Shown: positions 1 to 8,710, counted from the first letter of the stretch. The stretch: 64,000 bases of DNA from Haloarcula limicola (GCF_010119205.1 NZ_WRXM01000001.1:1426001-1490000); one strand, 5' to 3'. Numbers and translations are program-made. Notes: generated by a model from the letters alone, not told the origin.

Positions 1-144
1 GGCGACGACGCCGACCAACTTGACGCTCGGCGCGACGGCCTGCAGGAAGCCGGACCGTTCGGGCACGTCCTCGGCGAGCAAGAACCAGCGGGCCCGGGCC
101 GCGATCGCCGCGACGGTGCGGTCCAGCAGGTCAGTGCGCGCCAT
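1..144 (-). CDS. cbiQ: CbiQ-like ECF transporter T component, 5' end only
   Basis: The window starts inside this gene, so only the first 48 codons are visible (MARTDLLDRTVAAIA...). The ATG is the complement of 142-144 and overlaps the end of the upstream PDGLE gene by 14 bases, which implies one mRNA and coupled translation. In ECF nickel/cobalt importers the order CbiM, CbiN-like, CbiQ, CbiO is usual, and CbiQ is the membrane protein that couples the substrate-binding part to the ATPase. The visible residues are mostly the pre-membrane N-terminus, so the call rests mainly on gene order. An ATPase gene would be expected beyond the window edge. Confidence 0.6.
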   Translation of the reverse strand, partial: MARTDLLDRTVAAIAARARWFLLAEDVPERSGFLQAVAPSVKLVGVVA

Positions 145-436
145 CGGAGTCGGTACCGAGCAGCCGACCGAGACCGGCCGCCGCGAGCAGCGTCAGCGCC
201 GTCCCGACGATCGCCGAGACGAGGGTCCCGCTCGCGCCACCGAGGCCGGGGACGCCGTAGTCGGGGAGCGGTGCGACGCCGCTCGATTCGGCGTGGTCGG
301 TCGCGCCGGTCGCTTCGGCGGCGTTCTCGAGCGGCTCGGCGTAGCCGACCGCGCCGGCCGCCCACCCGAACACCGGAGCCAGCAGCGTGAGGACGAGCAG
401 CGCCGCGAGAGCACGCGGGAGCCAGTCGGGGGCCAT
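131..436 (-). CDS. PDGLE-domain (CbiN-like) subunit of nickel/cobalt ECF importer
   Basis: This 101-residue protein has a hydrophobic N-terminal segment (about residues 8-28), a loop, a PDYGVPGL motif resembling the PDGLE signature (about 58-65), and a second membrane segment near the C-terminus (about 70-92). That two-helix layout fits the small CbiN/NikL-type accessory subunit that works with CbiM in metal uptake. Its ATG overlaps the cbiM stop codon (ATGA), and its own end overlaps the next gene, so the three genes form a tight operon. Whether the metal is nickel or cobalt cannot be read from this protein; the neighbouring nikR points to nickel. Confidence 0.75.
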   Translation of the reverse strand: MAPDWLPRALAALLVLTLLAPVFGWAAGAVGYAEPLENAAEATGATDHAESSGVAPLPDYGVPGLGGASGTLVSAIVGTALTLLAAAGLGRLLGTDSDGAH

Positions 437-1074
437 CAGACGCTCGCCTCCCCCGCGGCGGTCGGTCGGAGGTCCGGCCGAGCGTCGGCGAGATACCGAT
501 AGACGGCGGCCGTGATCGCACCTTCGACGAGGCCGAGGACGAGGTGGCCGACGCCCATGATGGCCAGCGTGGTGAGCAACTGGTACTCGAACGCCGACGA
601 GAGGCCGAGCTGGAGGCCGGCCGAGAGCGCGCCGGCGGTGATACCGAGCCAGCCGGCGGCGAAGGCCGCGCGGAATTCGCCGTAGGGCGCGACCGCGCGA
701 TAGACGGCGTAGCCGACGTACACCTCGACGATGGCCATGTTGAAGACGTTCGCGCCGAGGACGACGAGGCCGCCGTCGCCGAAGACGAGGGCCTGGATCG
801 TCACGACGGTGGCCACGCAGAGCGCGCCGAGATGTGGACCCAGCAGGATGGCGGCGAACGCGCCGCCGACGAAGTGAGCGCTCGTCCCGCCCGGGATGGG
901 CCAGTTGAGCATCTGGGCAGCGAAGACGCCGGCGGCGACGACGCCGACGAGCGGCGCGCGGGCGTCGGAGATCTCCCCGTCTATCCGCTTGGCGGCGTAA
1001 CCGAGCACCGCGGCGGAGAGCGCGCCGAACAGCAGCGCGAGGGACAGGTCGACGTACCCGTCTGGAATGTGCAT
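436..1074 (-). CDS. cbiM: CbiM nickel/cobalt-binding membrane subunit of ECF importer
   Basis: The 212-residue protein begins MHIPDGYVD, the hallmark N-terminus of CbiM/NikM, in which the amino group, His2 and nearby residues hold Ni2+ or Co2+. Several hydrophobic segments follow, with a conserved-looking GGTSAHFVGGA stretch in the middle. CbiM is the substrate-specificity (S) component in the cytoplasmic membrane and works with CbiN-like, CbiQ and CbiO proteins. It is the first gene of a leftward operon and is divergent from nikR across 106 bases that hold a palindrome, so repression by NikR under high nickel is likely. The start is fixed by the need for His at position 2. Confidence 0.9.
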   Translation of the reverse strand: MHIPDGYVDLSLALLFGALSAAVLGYAAKRIDGEISDARAPLVGVVAAGVFAAQMLNWPIPGGTSAHFVGGAFAAILLGPHLGALCVATVVTIQALVFGDGGLVVLGANVFNMAIVEVYVGYAVYRAVAPYGEFRAAFAAGWLGITAGALSAGLQLGLSSAFEYQLLTTLAIMGVGHLVLGLVEGAITAAVYRYLADARPDLRPTAAGEASV

Positions 1075-1100
1075 GTCACTGCGTCCCCGCCCGGCCGGGA

Positions 1101-1126
1101 TAATACTTTCTCATCGCGCAGTATTA
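1101..1126. promoter_or_regulatory. Candidate NikR operator between cbiM and nikR
   Basis: A perfect inverted repeat TAATACT-N12-AGTATTA lies in the divergent cbiM-nikR intergenic space. NikR is a tetrameric ribbon-helix-helix repressor known to bind paired half-sites separated by roughly 12-16 bases, so spacing and position fit. The site is only 27 bases from the cbiM start codon and could cover its promoter. The assignment is inference from position and symmetry. Confidence 0.55.
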
Positions 1127-1180
1127 CTGTCGGTCCGACGGTAGCCACGCATATTACCCCCACTCGCCTACGCCCGGGGT

Positions 1181-1591
1181 ATGAGCGACGACATCGACCG
1201 GATCAGCCTGACGCTGCCGTCGGCGATGGTCGAGCGGCTGGACGGGATCGTCGACGACTGGGAGTACGCCAGTCGCTCCGAGGCGATCAGGGATTCGCTG
1301 CGGGACTTTTTCGCCGACTACGAGTGGGAGACCGCCGGCGACGAACAGCACCACGGGACGATCGTCATCGTTCACGACCACCACGTCTCGGGCATCGCCG
1401 ACGACCTCCAGACCATCCAACACGAGATGGCCGACGCCATCACCTCCGTCCAGCACATCCACCTCTCGCACGACACCTGCATGGAGACGCTCGTCGTCGA
1501 GGGGGCGGCCGGCGACATCACCGAACTCGCCAACCGCCTCCGCGCGCTCGGCGGCGTCCAGCAGGTGAAAGTCGTCCTCGTCGGCCAGTAG
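1181..1591 (+). CDS. nikR: NikR-type nickel-responsive transcriptional repressor
   Basis: The 136-residue protein has an N-terminal ribbon-helix-helix DNA-binding part (RISLTLPSAMVERLD, about residues 7-45) and a C-terminal ACT-like metal-binding domain. His81, His92, His94 and Cys100 occur with the spacing 11-2-6, identical to the Ni-binding His76/His87/His89/Cys95 set of Escherichia coli NikR, so the square-planar nickel site is intact. It lies back to back with the cbiM importer operon and a few hundred bases before the urea importer. It should repress nickel uptake, and perhaps its own gene, when nickel is sufficient. Confidence 0.92.
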   Translation: MSDDIDRISLTLPSAMVERLDGIVDDWEYASRSEAIRDSLRDFFADYEWETAGDEQHHGTIVIVHDHHVSGIADDLQTIQHEMADAITSVQHIHLSHDTCMETLVVEGAAGDITELANRLRALGGVQQVKVVLVGQ

Positions 1592-1921
1592 TCGGCCGCG
1601 CGACGCGAACGAACCGTCTACAGAAGTCTTTCAGCCGCGCCGACCCCTCTCGAAGTTGGATAGTTGATCTTCTCGTATTATCCACTATATTGGGACGAAT
1701 ATCTGGTAAAATCACCTTCTCCTTTCAGACCCTAATACACGTGGGTAGATGGTTGGACATCTATAAGATAGAATTGCAAACCCTTATTTACCATCTCGGA
1801 AATCGAAGGAACGTCAACAGATGATGGACGAATACCCACATATCTCGCGTAGTTCGTACACGATAGCTGGATATCTCGCAGAATTTAGCTCTGATTGTAA
1901 ACTTAACTCGGGTGATTTCGC
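1592..1921 (+). promoter_or_regulatory. AT-rich leader region before the urea importer operon
   Basis: This 330-base gap is clearly richer in A+T than its surroundings. A TATA-like element (GTAAACTTAA, 1897-1906) sits about 20-25 bases before the GTG of urtA, which fits leaderless transcription from close to the start codon. A 34-codon open frame (1821-1925) ends by overlapping the urtA GTG by 4 bases; it may be chance. No tRNA or convincing terminator was seen. Confidence 0.45.
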
Positions 1922-3232
1922 GTGAGTCGGAAGGGCGTTAGTCGGCGGCGCTTCGTCACCGCTGGCGGTGCCGCACTCGTCGCGGGGCTCGCCGGCTGTT
2001 CACAGAGCAGCGGGAGCGGCGCGTCGACTGACGGAAAGAGCAGCGGCGAGACGGTCAAGATCGGCGTCCTTGAGGACCGCTCGGGCACGTTCGCGCTCAA
2101 CGGCACCCCGAAGTGGCAGGCCAGCAAGCTCGCCATCGAGGAGATCAACGCCGACGGCGGCATCGACGGCGCGCAGATCGAGCTGTTCGATCCGGACCCC
2201 CAGTCCGACAACTCCCGGTACAAACAGCTCACCCGGAAGATGATCCAACAGCGCGGCGTCGACGCGCTGTGGGCCGGCTACGCGTCCTCGACGCGGGAGG
2301 CGATCCGCCCCATCGTCGACCGCCAGGACCAGCTCTACTTCTACACCACCCAGTACGAGGGCGGCGTCTGTGACAAGAACGTCTTCGCGGTCGGGCCGAC
2401 CGCCCGCCAACAGCTCGGCAGCGTCCTGCCGTACCTGCGCGAGGAGTACGGGCCGAAGATCTACACCATCGCCGCCGACTACAACTTCGGTCAGCTCTCG
2501 GCGGACTGGGTGAAGGTGCTCGCCGACGAGAACGACGCCGAGGTGATCGGCGAGGAGTTCATCAGCCTCGACACCTCGCAGTTCAGTTCGACGATCAACA
2601 ACATCCAAGAGGCGGACCCGGACTTCGTCATGTCGATGCTCGTCGGGAAGAACCACACCGCCTTCTACAAGCAGAAGGCCTCGGCCGGGCTGGACGTGCC
2701 CATCGGCACCTCGACGGCGATGGCACAGGGCTACGAGCACCGCCGCCTCGAACCGCCGGCGATGGAGAACATCTACGCGGGCGTCAACTACATGGAGGAG
2801 ATCCCGAGCGAGAGCAACACCAGAGACGGCGGCTTCGTCGACCGGTTCTACGAGATGTTCCCAGACGCCCCGTACATCAACGAGGAGGCCCAGACGAACT
2901 ACTTCTCGACGTACATGTACAAGAAGGCCGTCGAACAGGCCGGCACGTTCGAGCAGCCGGAGGTCAAGGAAGCGCTCGAATCCGGCATCAGCCTCGGTCC
3001 GGAACACGCCCCGGAAGCGCCCGAGGGCGGCTCGATCGAACTCGACGGGGCGACCCACCACGTCGACCACCACATGTGGGTCATGAAAGCCGACGCCGAG
3101 CACAACGTCGAAGCGGTGAAAGACGAGAAGATCCCCGAGAAGTTCCTCTCGGAGACGGTCGGCTGTGACCTCACGCAGGAGGACGAGGAGACGCAGTACA
3201 CCCCGCGAGACTACTTCGAGGAGGCCGAGTAG
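1922..3232 (+). CDS. urtA: UrtA-like urea ABC transporter substrate-binding lipoprotein
   Basis: The 436-residue protein starts at GTG and carries a twin-arginine motif (SRRRF, residues 7-11) followed by a lipobox ending at Cys26 (LAGC), so it should be exported folded by Tat and lipid-anchored. The rest is a type I periplasmic-binding fold. The stretch YFYTTQYEGGVCDKN resembles the QYEG region typical of UrtA urea-binding proteins rather than of leucine-binding proteins. It is followed by two permeases and two ATPases in the urtABCDE order, with the next start only one base after its stop. An amide or branched-chain amino acid ligand is possible but less likely. Confidence 0.85.
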   Translation: MSRKGVSRRRFVTAGGAALVAGLAGCSQSSGSGASTDGKSSGETVKIGVLEDRSGTFALNGTPKWQASKLAIEEINADGGIDGAQIELFDPDPQSDNSRYKQLTRKMIQQRGVDALWAGYASSTREAIRPIVDRQDQLYFYTTQYEGGVCDKNVFAVGPTARQQLGSVLPYLREEYGPKIYTIAADYNFGQLSADWVKVLADENDAEVIGEEFISLDTSQFSSTINNIQEADPDFVMSMLVGKNHTAFYKQKASAGLDVPIGTSTAMAQGYEHRRLEPPAMENIYAGVNYMEEIPSESNTRDGGFVDRFYEMFPDAPYINEEAQTNYFSTYMYKKAVEQAGTFEQPEVKEALESGISLGPEHAPEAPEGGSIELDGATHHVDHHMWVMKADAEHNVEAVKDEKIPEKFLSETVGCDLTQEDEETQYTPRDYFEEAE

Positions 3233-3233
3233 G

Positions 3234-4121
3234 ATGGTCAACGGGCTGAACCTCGCCTTTCAGTACCTCCAGCAGTTCTCGGTGCTGGTGCTCGCGGCCG
3301 TGGGGTTGGCCATCATCTTCGGTATCATGGGCGTCATCAACCTCGCACACGGGGAGTTCATCATGGTCGGCGCGTACGCCACCGTCTTCGGCTACCACGA
3401 CCTCGGACTCCCGCTGCTCGCGTCGATGGGACTCGCAGTGGTCGTGACGGCCGCCTTCGGATTCGTCGTCGAACGCCTGCTCATCAAGCGGACGTACGGG
3501 CGGCTGTTCGACTCCATGGTCGTCACGCTGGGCCTCAGTCTCGTCCTGTCACAGGGGATGCTCGTCCTGCGGGGGACCTCCGAGCCGTCGATCCCGACGC
3601 CCTTCGGGACCATTACCTACGGGGCGTTCTCCCAGTCGCTGTACAAGGTCGCGCTCGCGCTGGTGGCCGTCGGCGTCCTCGCGGTCGTCTACTGGCTGTT
3701 CACGCAGACGGCGTACGGCGTCCGGGCCCGCGCGACGATTCAGAACGAAGAGATGTCCCGCGCGCTGGGCGTCACGACCGAGCGAGTCTACAGCCAGACG
3801 TTCGCGATCGGCTCGGCGCTGGCCGGGCTGACCGGCGCGCTGCTCGCGCCGCTGGTCTCGGTCAACCCGACGATGGGCGGCACCTACCTGGTCAAGTCCT
3901 TCGTCGTCGTCGTGGTCGGTGGCCCGTCGGTCGTCCTCGGAACCGGACTGTCCGGCGGGCTACTCGGTGCCGTCGACGCCGGCGTGACGTACTTCTACGA
4001 CCAGACGATGGGGAGCATCGTCCTGCTGGTCGTGACGGTGTTCGTCATCCGGTTCTTCCAGGACGGGATCACCGGATTCGTCGAGCGCGCCCGCGACCGC
4101 CTCGCGGCGGAGGGGGCGTAG
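3234..4121 (+). CDS. urtB: UrtB urea ABC transporter permease
   Basis: The 295-residue integral membrane protein belongs to the LivH/UrtB permease family. It has about eight hydrophobic segments and the family motif GIMGVINLAHGEFIMVGAY near residues 25-45, plus a cytoplasmic ATPase-contact region around ARATIQNEEMSRALGV. The ATG at 3234 gives a start one base after the urtA stop, and a longer in-frame reading would overlap urtA for no reason. The urtC start follows its stop directly. It forms half of the membrane channel for urea import. Confidence 0.88.
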   Translation: MVNGLNLAFQYLQQFSVLVLAAVGLAIIFGIMGVINLAHGEFIMVGAYATVFGYHDLGLPLLASMGLAVVVTAAFGFVVERLLIKRTYGRLFDSMVVTLGLSLVLSQGMLVLRGTSEPSIPTPFGTITYGAFSQSLYKVALALVAVGVLAVVYWLFTQTAYGVRARATIQNEEMSRALGVTTERVYSQTFAIGSALAGLTGALLAPLVSVNPTMGGTYLVKSFVVVVVGGPSVVLGTGLSGGLLGAVDAGVTYFYDQTMGSIVLLVVTVFVIRFFQDGITGFVERARDRLAAEGA

Positions 4122-5276
4122 ATGGCCGACGACCACGCGCTGGCCGGCCTCGGCGAGCGCTTCGAGGGGCCGAACACGGTCGGGAGCGGCCGCGGCTTCT
4201 GGGTCGCGCTCGCGGTCGCCGCCGCGGCGCTGTTCGCGTACCCGTCGCTCACGAGCATCTATCAGGCGACCCAGCTATCGCGGTATCTCGTCGCCGCGTT
4301 CCTCGCGCTGTCGCTGGCGTTCGTCTGGGGGTACGCCGGGATACTCAGTTTCGGACAGAACGCCTTCTACGGCCTCGCGGCGTACGCCTTCGCCGTCACC
4401 GTCGGCAACCTCGCCTCGCCGCTCGGGACGACGGCCGCGGCCGCCGTCGCCGTCGGCTTCGGCGCGCTCGCGTCGCTCGTGCTGGGCTACTTCATGTTCT
4501 ACGGCGGCGTGCGCGACGTGTACGTGACGATCACGACGCTGGTCGTCACCGTCGTGTTGAACACCTACGGGACGACCGCCAGCCAGGTGTTCGTCGGCTC
4601 GGTCAACCTCGGGGGCGACACCGGGGTCGGCATCTCGGACGTCGTCCTCGGTGCCGGGCCGGTGACGGTCACCCTCGTCCAGCCGCTCACCTACTACGTC
4701 ATCGCCGGGCTCCTCGTGGCGACGTACCTCGGCCTGCGCGTCTTCGTCAACTCGGACTTCGGCCGCGTGATGGTCGCGATCCGCGAGGACGAGGACCGCG
4801 CCGAGATGTTCGGCTACGACGTGAAGTTCCGGAAGCTCGTCGTCTTCACCATCGGCGGCGGGCTGGCCGGGCTGGGCGGCGTCCTCTACATGTTCCAGTC
4901 GTACTCGGTCACACCCGAGACGGTCTTCAGCGCCGCCGCCGCGGCGCTCCCGGTCGTCTGGGTCAGCGTCGGCGGCCGGAAGACGCTGCTCGGGCCGATC
5001 ATCGCCGCCGTCGCCATCGAGTGGGTCCGCACCGCGGCCGCCGTCCAGTTCCCCGAAGTGGCCCGGATCGGCGTCGGTCTCCTGATGATCGTCTCGATCC
5101 TGCTGCTTCCGGAGGGGGCCGTTCCGGGCGTTCGGAGCGTCTACGGCTACTTCGACCGACACGGCCTCGTCGACGGGAGCCGGCGGGCGACCGAACGGGT
5201 CAGACACACGCTCAGGCGGACTCTCCTCGGGTGGCTCCCTGGTGCCGAGAACGGACCGGAGGTGGCCCGGGAATGA
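4122..5276 (+). CDS. urtC: UrtC urea ABC transporter permease
   Basis: This 384-residue polytopic protein is of the LivM/UrtC type. It has the characteristic GYAGILSFGQNAFYGLAAYA motif (about residues 67-86) and an ATPase-contact segment with MVAIREDEDRAEMFGYDV near residues 217-235. It starts directly after the urtB stop and its own stop overlaps the urtD start (ATGA at 5273-5276). With UrtB it forms the heterodimeric translocation path. An extension of about 45 charged residues at the C-terminus is probably cytoplasmic. Confidence 0.88.
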   Translation: MADDHALAGLGERFEGPNTVGSGRGFWVALAVAAAALFAYPSLTSIYQATQLSRYLVAAFLALSLAFVWGYAGILSFGQNAFYGLAAYAFAVTVGNLASPLGTTAAAAVAVGFGALASLVLGYFMFYGGVRDVYVTITTLVVTVVLNTYGTTASQVFVGSVNLGGDTGVGISDVVLGAGPVTVTLVQPLTYYVIAGLLVATYLGLRVFVNSDFGRVMVAIREDEDRAEMFGYDVKFRKLVVFTIGGGLAGLGGVLYMFQSYSVTPETVFSAAAAALPVVWVSVGGRKTLLGPIIAAVAIEWVRTAAAVQFPEVARIGVGLLMIVSILLLPEGAVPGVRSVYGYFDRHGLVDGSRRATERVRHTLRRTLLGWLPGAENGPEVARE

Positions 5277-6064
5277 GTGAGAGCGCATCCGGCGACCCGA
5301 ACGTCAGGGAGACCGCCGCGCAACTGGCGACCGGGACGAACACCGAGACGCTGTTGCAGACCGACGACGTGGTCAAGCGCTTCGGCGGCTTCACCGCGAC
5401 GGACCACGTCGACTTCGGCGTGAAGGCCGGCGAGATACGGTGTCTCATCGGCCCGAACGGCGCGGGCAAGAGCACGCTGATGAAGCTCATCACGGGCCAG
5501 CACCCCGTGACCGAGGGAAGCGTCTACTTCAACGGCTCCGACATCACCGACGACGACCCCCACGAGCGCATCGACCGCGGCCTCAGCATGAAGTTCCAGG
5601 TCCCGAGCGTCTTCGAGGAACTGACCGTCCGCGAGAACGCGCGGCTCCCGGTCCAGCGGTTCGCGAGCGGCGACGACCGCCGCCGGCGCGTCGACGAGTC
5701 GCTCTCGGCCGCCGGTCTCGACGGCGAGGGCGAGACGCGCGCCGGCGACCTCTCGCACGGCCAGCAACAGCAACTGGAGATCGCGATGGCCGCCTCGCTG
5801 GAACCCGACCTCCTCCTGCTCGACGAACCGGTCGCCGGGCTCTCGACGGCGGAGCGACGGGCCATCGCCGAGCGGATCGAGACGCTCAACGAGGAGCGGG
5901 GCATCGCCTTCATCGTCATCGAACACGACACCGACTTCGTCGAGCGGATCTCCGAGCAGGTGACCGTCCTCCATCAGGGGTCGGTGTTCCGGGAGGGCAC
6001 CATCGACGAGATAAAGGCCGACCCGGAAGTTCAGCGGATCTACCTCGGAGGTGACGCGGAGTGA
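5273..6064 (+). CDS. urtD: UrtD urea ABC transporter ATPase
   Basis: The 263-residue ATPase has Walker A GPNGAGKST (60-68), Walker B LLLLDEP (180-186) and the switch His in VIEHD. Its signature motif reads LSHGQ (160-164) instead of LSGGQ, a feature typical of UrtD proteins, which supports a urea rather than amino acid role. The start ATG overlaps the urtC stop; the longer reading frame upstream runs through urtC and is spurious. About 30 residues precede the first beta strand, somewhat longer than usual. It hydrolyses ATP with UrtE to drive uptake. Confidence 0.9.
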   Translation: MSESASGDPNVRETAAQLATGTNTETLLQTDDVVKRFGGFTATDHVDFGVKAGEIRCLIGPNGAGKSTLMKLITGQHPVTEGSVYFNGSDITDDDPHERIDRGLSMKFQVPSVFEELTVRENARLPVQRFASGDDRRRRVDESLSAAGLDGEGETRAGDLSHGQQQQLEIAMAASLEPDLLLLDEPVAGLSTAERRAIAERIETLNEERGIAFIVIEHDTDFVERISEQVTVLHQGSVFREGTIDEIKADPEVQRIYLGGDAE

Positions 6065-6765
6065 CGCTCCTGTCGCTCTCCTCGGTGACCGTCGGTTACG
6101 AGTCGACGCCGATCCTGCGAGACGTGGATTTCTCCGTCGACCGCGGCGAGATCGTCGGCGTCATGGGCAAGAACGGCGTCGGGAAGACGACGCTGATGAA
6201 GACGGTCATCGGCCTCCTCGAACCGTGGCAGGGGACGATAACCTACGACGGTACCGACCTCACGACCAGTAGCGCGGACCAGCGCGCCCGCGCCGGGATG
6301 GGGTACATCCCGCAGGGCCGGGACGTCTTCCCCGACCTCTCCGTCGAGCAGAACCTCGAGATGGGCGAACACGTCAACGCCGGCTCCGACGACTACCGCT
6401 ACGACGAGATATACGACTTCTTCCCGGTCCTCGAAGAGCGGGCGAGTCAGGACGCGGGGACGCTCTCGGGCGGCGAGCGCCAGATGCTCGCCATCGCCCG
6501 CGCGCTCGTCTCGAATCCCGACTTGCTCTTGCTCGACGAACCGAGCGAGGGCGTCCAGCCCTCCATCGTCGACCAGATCAGCGCCGACATGCGCACCATC
6601 AACGACGAACTCGGCACGACCATCCTCTTCGTCGAACAGAACCTCGGCGTCATCCGCGAGATGGCCGACCGCTGCTACGCGATGGAGCGGGGGGAAATCG
6701 TCGACGAACTCGAAGGAACGCAACTGGACGACGAGGACGCGATCGCCAGCTATCTGGCGGTGTAA
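6061..6765 (+). CDS. urtE: UrtE urea ABC transporter ATPase
   Basis: The 234-residue ATPase has Walker A GKNGVGKTT (36-44), signature LSGGE (135-139) and Walker B LLLLDEP followed by SEGVQPSI. The EG(I/V)QPSI stretch after Walker B is typical of UrtE and LivF. It starts at GTG overlapping the urtD stop (GTGA), completing a five-gene operon without gaps. It pairs with UrtD at the cytoplasmic face of the importer. No sixth gene continues the operon; the next gene has its own promoter. Confidence 0.9.
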   Translation: MTLLSLSSVTVGYESTPILRDVDFSVDRGEIVGVMGKNGVGKTTLMKTVIGLLEPWQGTITYDGTDLTTSSADQRARAGMGYIPQGRDVFPDLSVEQNLEMGEHVNAGSDDYRYDEIYDFFPVLEERASQDAGTLSGGERQMLAIARALVSNPDLLLLDEPSEGVQPSIVDQISADMRTINDELGTTILFVEQNLGVIREMADRCYAMERGEIVDELEGTQLDDEDAIASYLAV

Positions 6766-6829
6766 CCGTCGGCCGTTTCGCCTCTTTCGAGACGGACGCG
6801 CTTTTAAATGGTCGTCCCGAACACGGGGT

Positions 6830-8710
6830 ATGGAAATCGTACCGGACACGAGCGTGGTCATCGACGGCCGCGTGTCCGAGCAGATAGAGGCCGACGCCGA
6901 CCCGGATTCGGACGTGGACGGCATGGGCTTCGCCGGCGCGACGGTCGTCGTCCCCGAAGCCGTCGTCGGCGAACTCGAAGCACAGGCCAACGACGGGCGA
7001 GAGACCGGCTGGGAGGGGCTCGAAGAGCTCCAGCGACTCGTCGACCTCGCCGACGACGGCACCGTCGACCTCGAATACGTCGGCCGACGACCGGACGCCG
7101 TCGAGAAGCGCGACGCCGGCGAGGGCGAGATCGACGCGCTCATCCGCGACGTGGCCCAGAACCGCGAGGCGACGCTGGTGACGAGCGACGACGTGCAGGC
7201 CGAGGTCACCCGCGCGAAGGGCCTCGACGTGGAGTTCATCGAGCCGCGCGGTCGGACGATCGACCGCCTCCAGATAGAGAACTTCTTCGACGAGGGGACG
7301 ATGAGTGTCCACCTCAAGGTCGGCGTCAAGCCCTACGCGAAGAAGGGCTCCATCGGCGACATGCACTACCAACCGATCCGGGACGACCTCGCCACGGAGG
7401 AGGAGCTCCGGCAGTACGCCGACGACATCGAGGAGGCCGCCCGCTCCTCGCCCGAGGGCTTCCTCGAACTCGACGAGCCGGGCATGAGCATCGTCCAGTT
7501 CAAGGACATGCGGATCGCCATCGCCCGACCGCCGTTCTCGGACGCCCGCGAGATCACGGCCGTGCGACCCATCGTCAAGACGGAGCTAGACGACTACGAA
7601 CACGCCGACGAACTGCGCGAGCGCTTCACCGAGCACCAGCGCGGCGTCCTCATCTCGGGGTCGCCCGGAGCCGGGAAGTCGACGTTCGCACAGGCGGTCG
7701 GCGAGTTCCTCGTCGACGCCGACTACGCGGTCAAGACGATGGAGAAGCCGCGGGACCTGCAGGTCGGCCCGGACATCACCCAGTACACCGCGCTGGGCGG
7801 GTCGATGGAGAAGACCGCCGACTCGCTGTTGATGGTCCGGCCGGACTACACCATCTACGACGAGGTCCGGAAGACCGACGACTTCGAGGTCTTTGCGGAC
7901 ATGCGACTCGCGGGCGTCGGGATGGTCGGCGTCGTCCACGCGACGCGGGCCGTCGACGCCCTCCAACGGCTCATCGGCCGCGTCGAGTTGGGCCTCATCC
8001 CGCAGATCGTCGACACCGTCGTCTACATCGAGGCCGGCGAGGTCCACACCGTCTACGACGTGACGACCGAGGTCAAGGTCCCGCAGGGGCTGATGGAGGA
8101 GGACCTCGCGCGCCCGGTCATCGTCGTCCGGGACTTCGAGACCGGCCAGCCCGAGTACGAGATCTACACCTTCAACCGCCAGGTCGTCACCGTCCCGCTG
8201 AACGAGGACGACGACGACCAGGACTCCGGCGTGGACCGCCTCGCGAAGCAGGAGGTCGAGCGCGAGATCCGCGCCATCGCCCGCGGCCACGTCGACGTCG
8301 AACTCCGCGGGCCGAACAACGCCGTCGTCTGGGTCGAAGACGACGATATCCCGCAGGTCATCGGGAAGGGCGGCGGCCGCATCACCGACGTGGAGAACCG
8401 ACTGGGCATCGACATCGACGTGCGGACGCTCGAAGAGAAACCCACCGGCCCCTCCGGCGGCCCCCAGACCGACAGTGGCGGCAGCCAGCAGGGCGAGATC
8501 GTCCAACCCGAGGTCACCTCACGGCACGTCATCGTCCCCCTCGACGGGCACGCGGGCGACACCGTCGAAGTGCAGGCCGACGGCGAGTACCTCTTCACCG
8601 CCACGGTCTCCCGCGGCGGCGAGATCCAGGTCTCGCGCGGGTCGGGCATCGCCGAGGAGCTGGAGCGAGCCATCGACCGCGGCATGACGATCACCGTCGT
8701 CCCGTCGTAA
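6830..8710 (+). CDS. PINc / VirB11-like ATPase with KH domain
   Basis: This 626-residue protein joins three parts. Residues 1-140 form a PIN nuclease-like domain with acidic residues near D6, E46, D102 and D120. Residues 240-430 form a secretion-type (VirB11/PilT-like) ATPase with Walker A GSPGAGKST (277-285). Around residues 495-530 is a KH-type nucleic-acid-binding segment with the GKGG loop (VIGKGGGRI), followed by a C-terminal tail. This architecture is widespread in archaea and is usually annotated as a PINc/VapC-family ATPase; its biological role is unsettled and probably concerns RNA. A TTTAAA-like box lies about 25 bases before the ATG. Confidence 0.85.
   Translation: MEIVPDTSVVIDGRVSEQIEADADPDSDVDGMGFAGATVVVPEAVVGELEAQANDGRETGWEGLEELQRLVDLADDGTVDLEYVGRRPDAVEKRDAGEGEIDALIRDVAQNREATLVTSDDVQAEVTRAKGLDVEFIEPRGRTIDRLQIENFFDEGTMSVHLKVGVKPYAKKGSIGDMHYQPIRDDLATEEELRQYADDIEEAARSSPEGFLELDEPGMSIVQFKDMRIAIARPPFSDAREITAVRPIVKTELDDYEHADELRERFTEHQRGVLISGSPGAGKSTFAQAVGEFLVDADYAVKTMEKPRDLQVGPDITQYTALGGSMEKTADSLLMVRPDYTIYDEVRKTDDFEVFADMRLAGVGMVGVVHATRAVDALQRLIGRVELGLIPQIVDTVVYIEAGEVHTVYDVTTEVKVPQGLMEEDLARPVIVVRDFETGQPEYEIYTFNRQVVTVPLNEDDDDQDSGVDRLAKQEVEREIRAIARGHVDVELRGPNNAVVWVEDDDIPQVIGKGGGRITDVENRLGIDIDVRTLEEKPTGPSGGPQTDSGGSQQGEIVQPEVTSRHVIVPLDGHAGDTVEVQADGEYLFTATVSRGGEIQVSRGSGIAEELERAIDRGMTITVVPS

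Noticed and set aside
2000-3241. 413-codon reverse-strand open frame across urtA
   Set aside because: It is a GC-driven antisense shadow of the urtA gene. It has no recognisable domain and its composition (runs of Asp/Val/Leu/Arg) is typical of such shadows.
1922-6765. Branched-chain amino acid (Liv) transporter as the identity of the five-gene ABC operon
   Set aside because: The LSHGQ signature in the first ATPase, the EGVQPSI stretch of the second, the QYEG region of the binding protein and the nickel genes next door all favour the urea transporter Urt.
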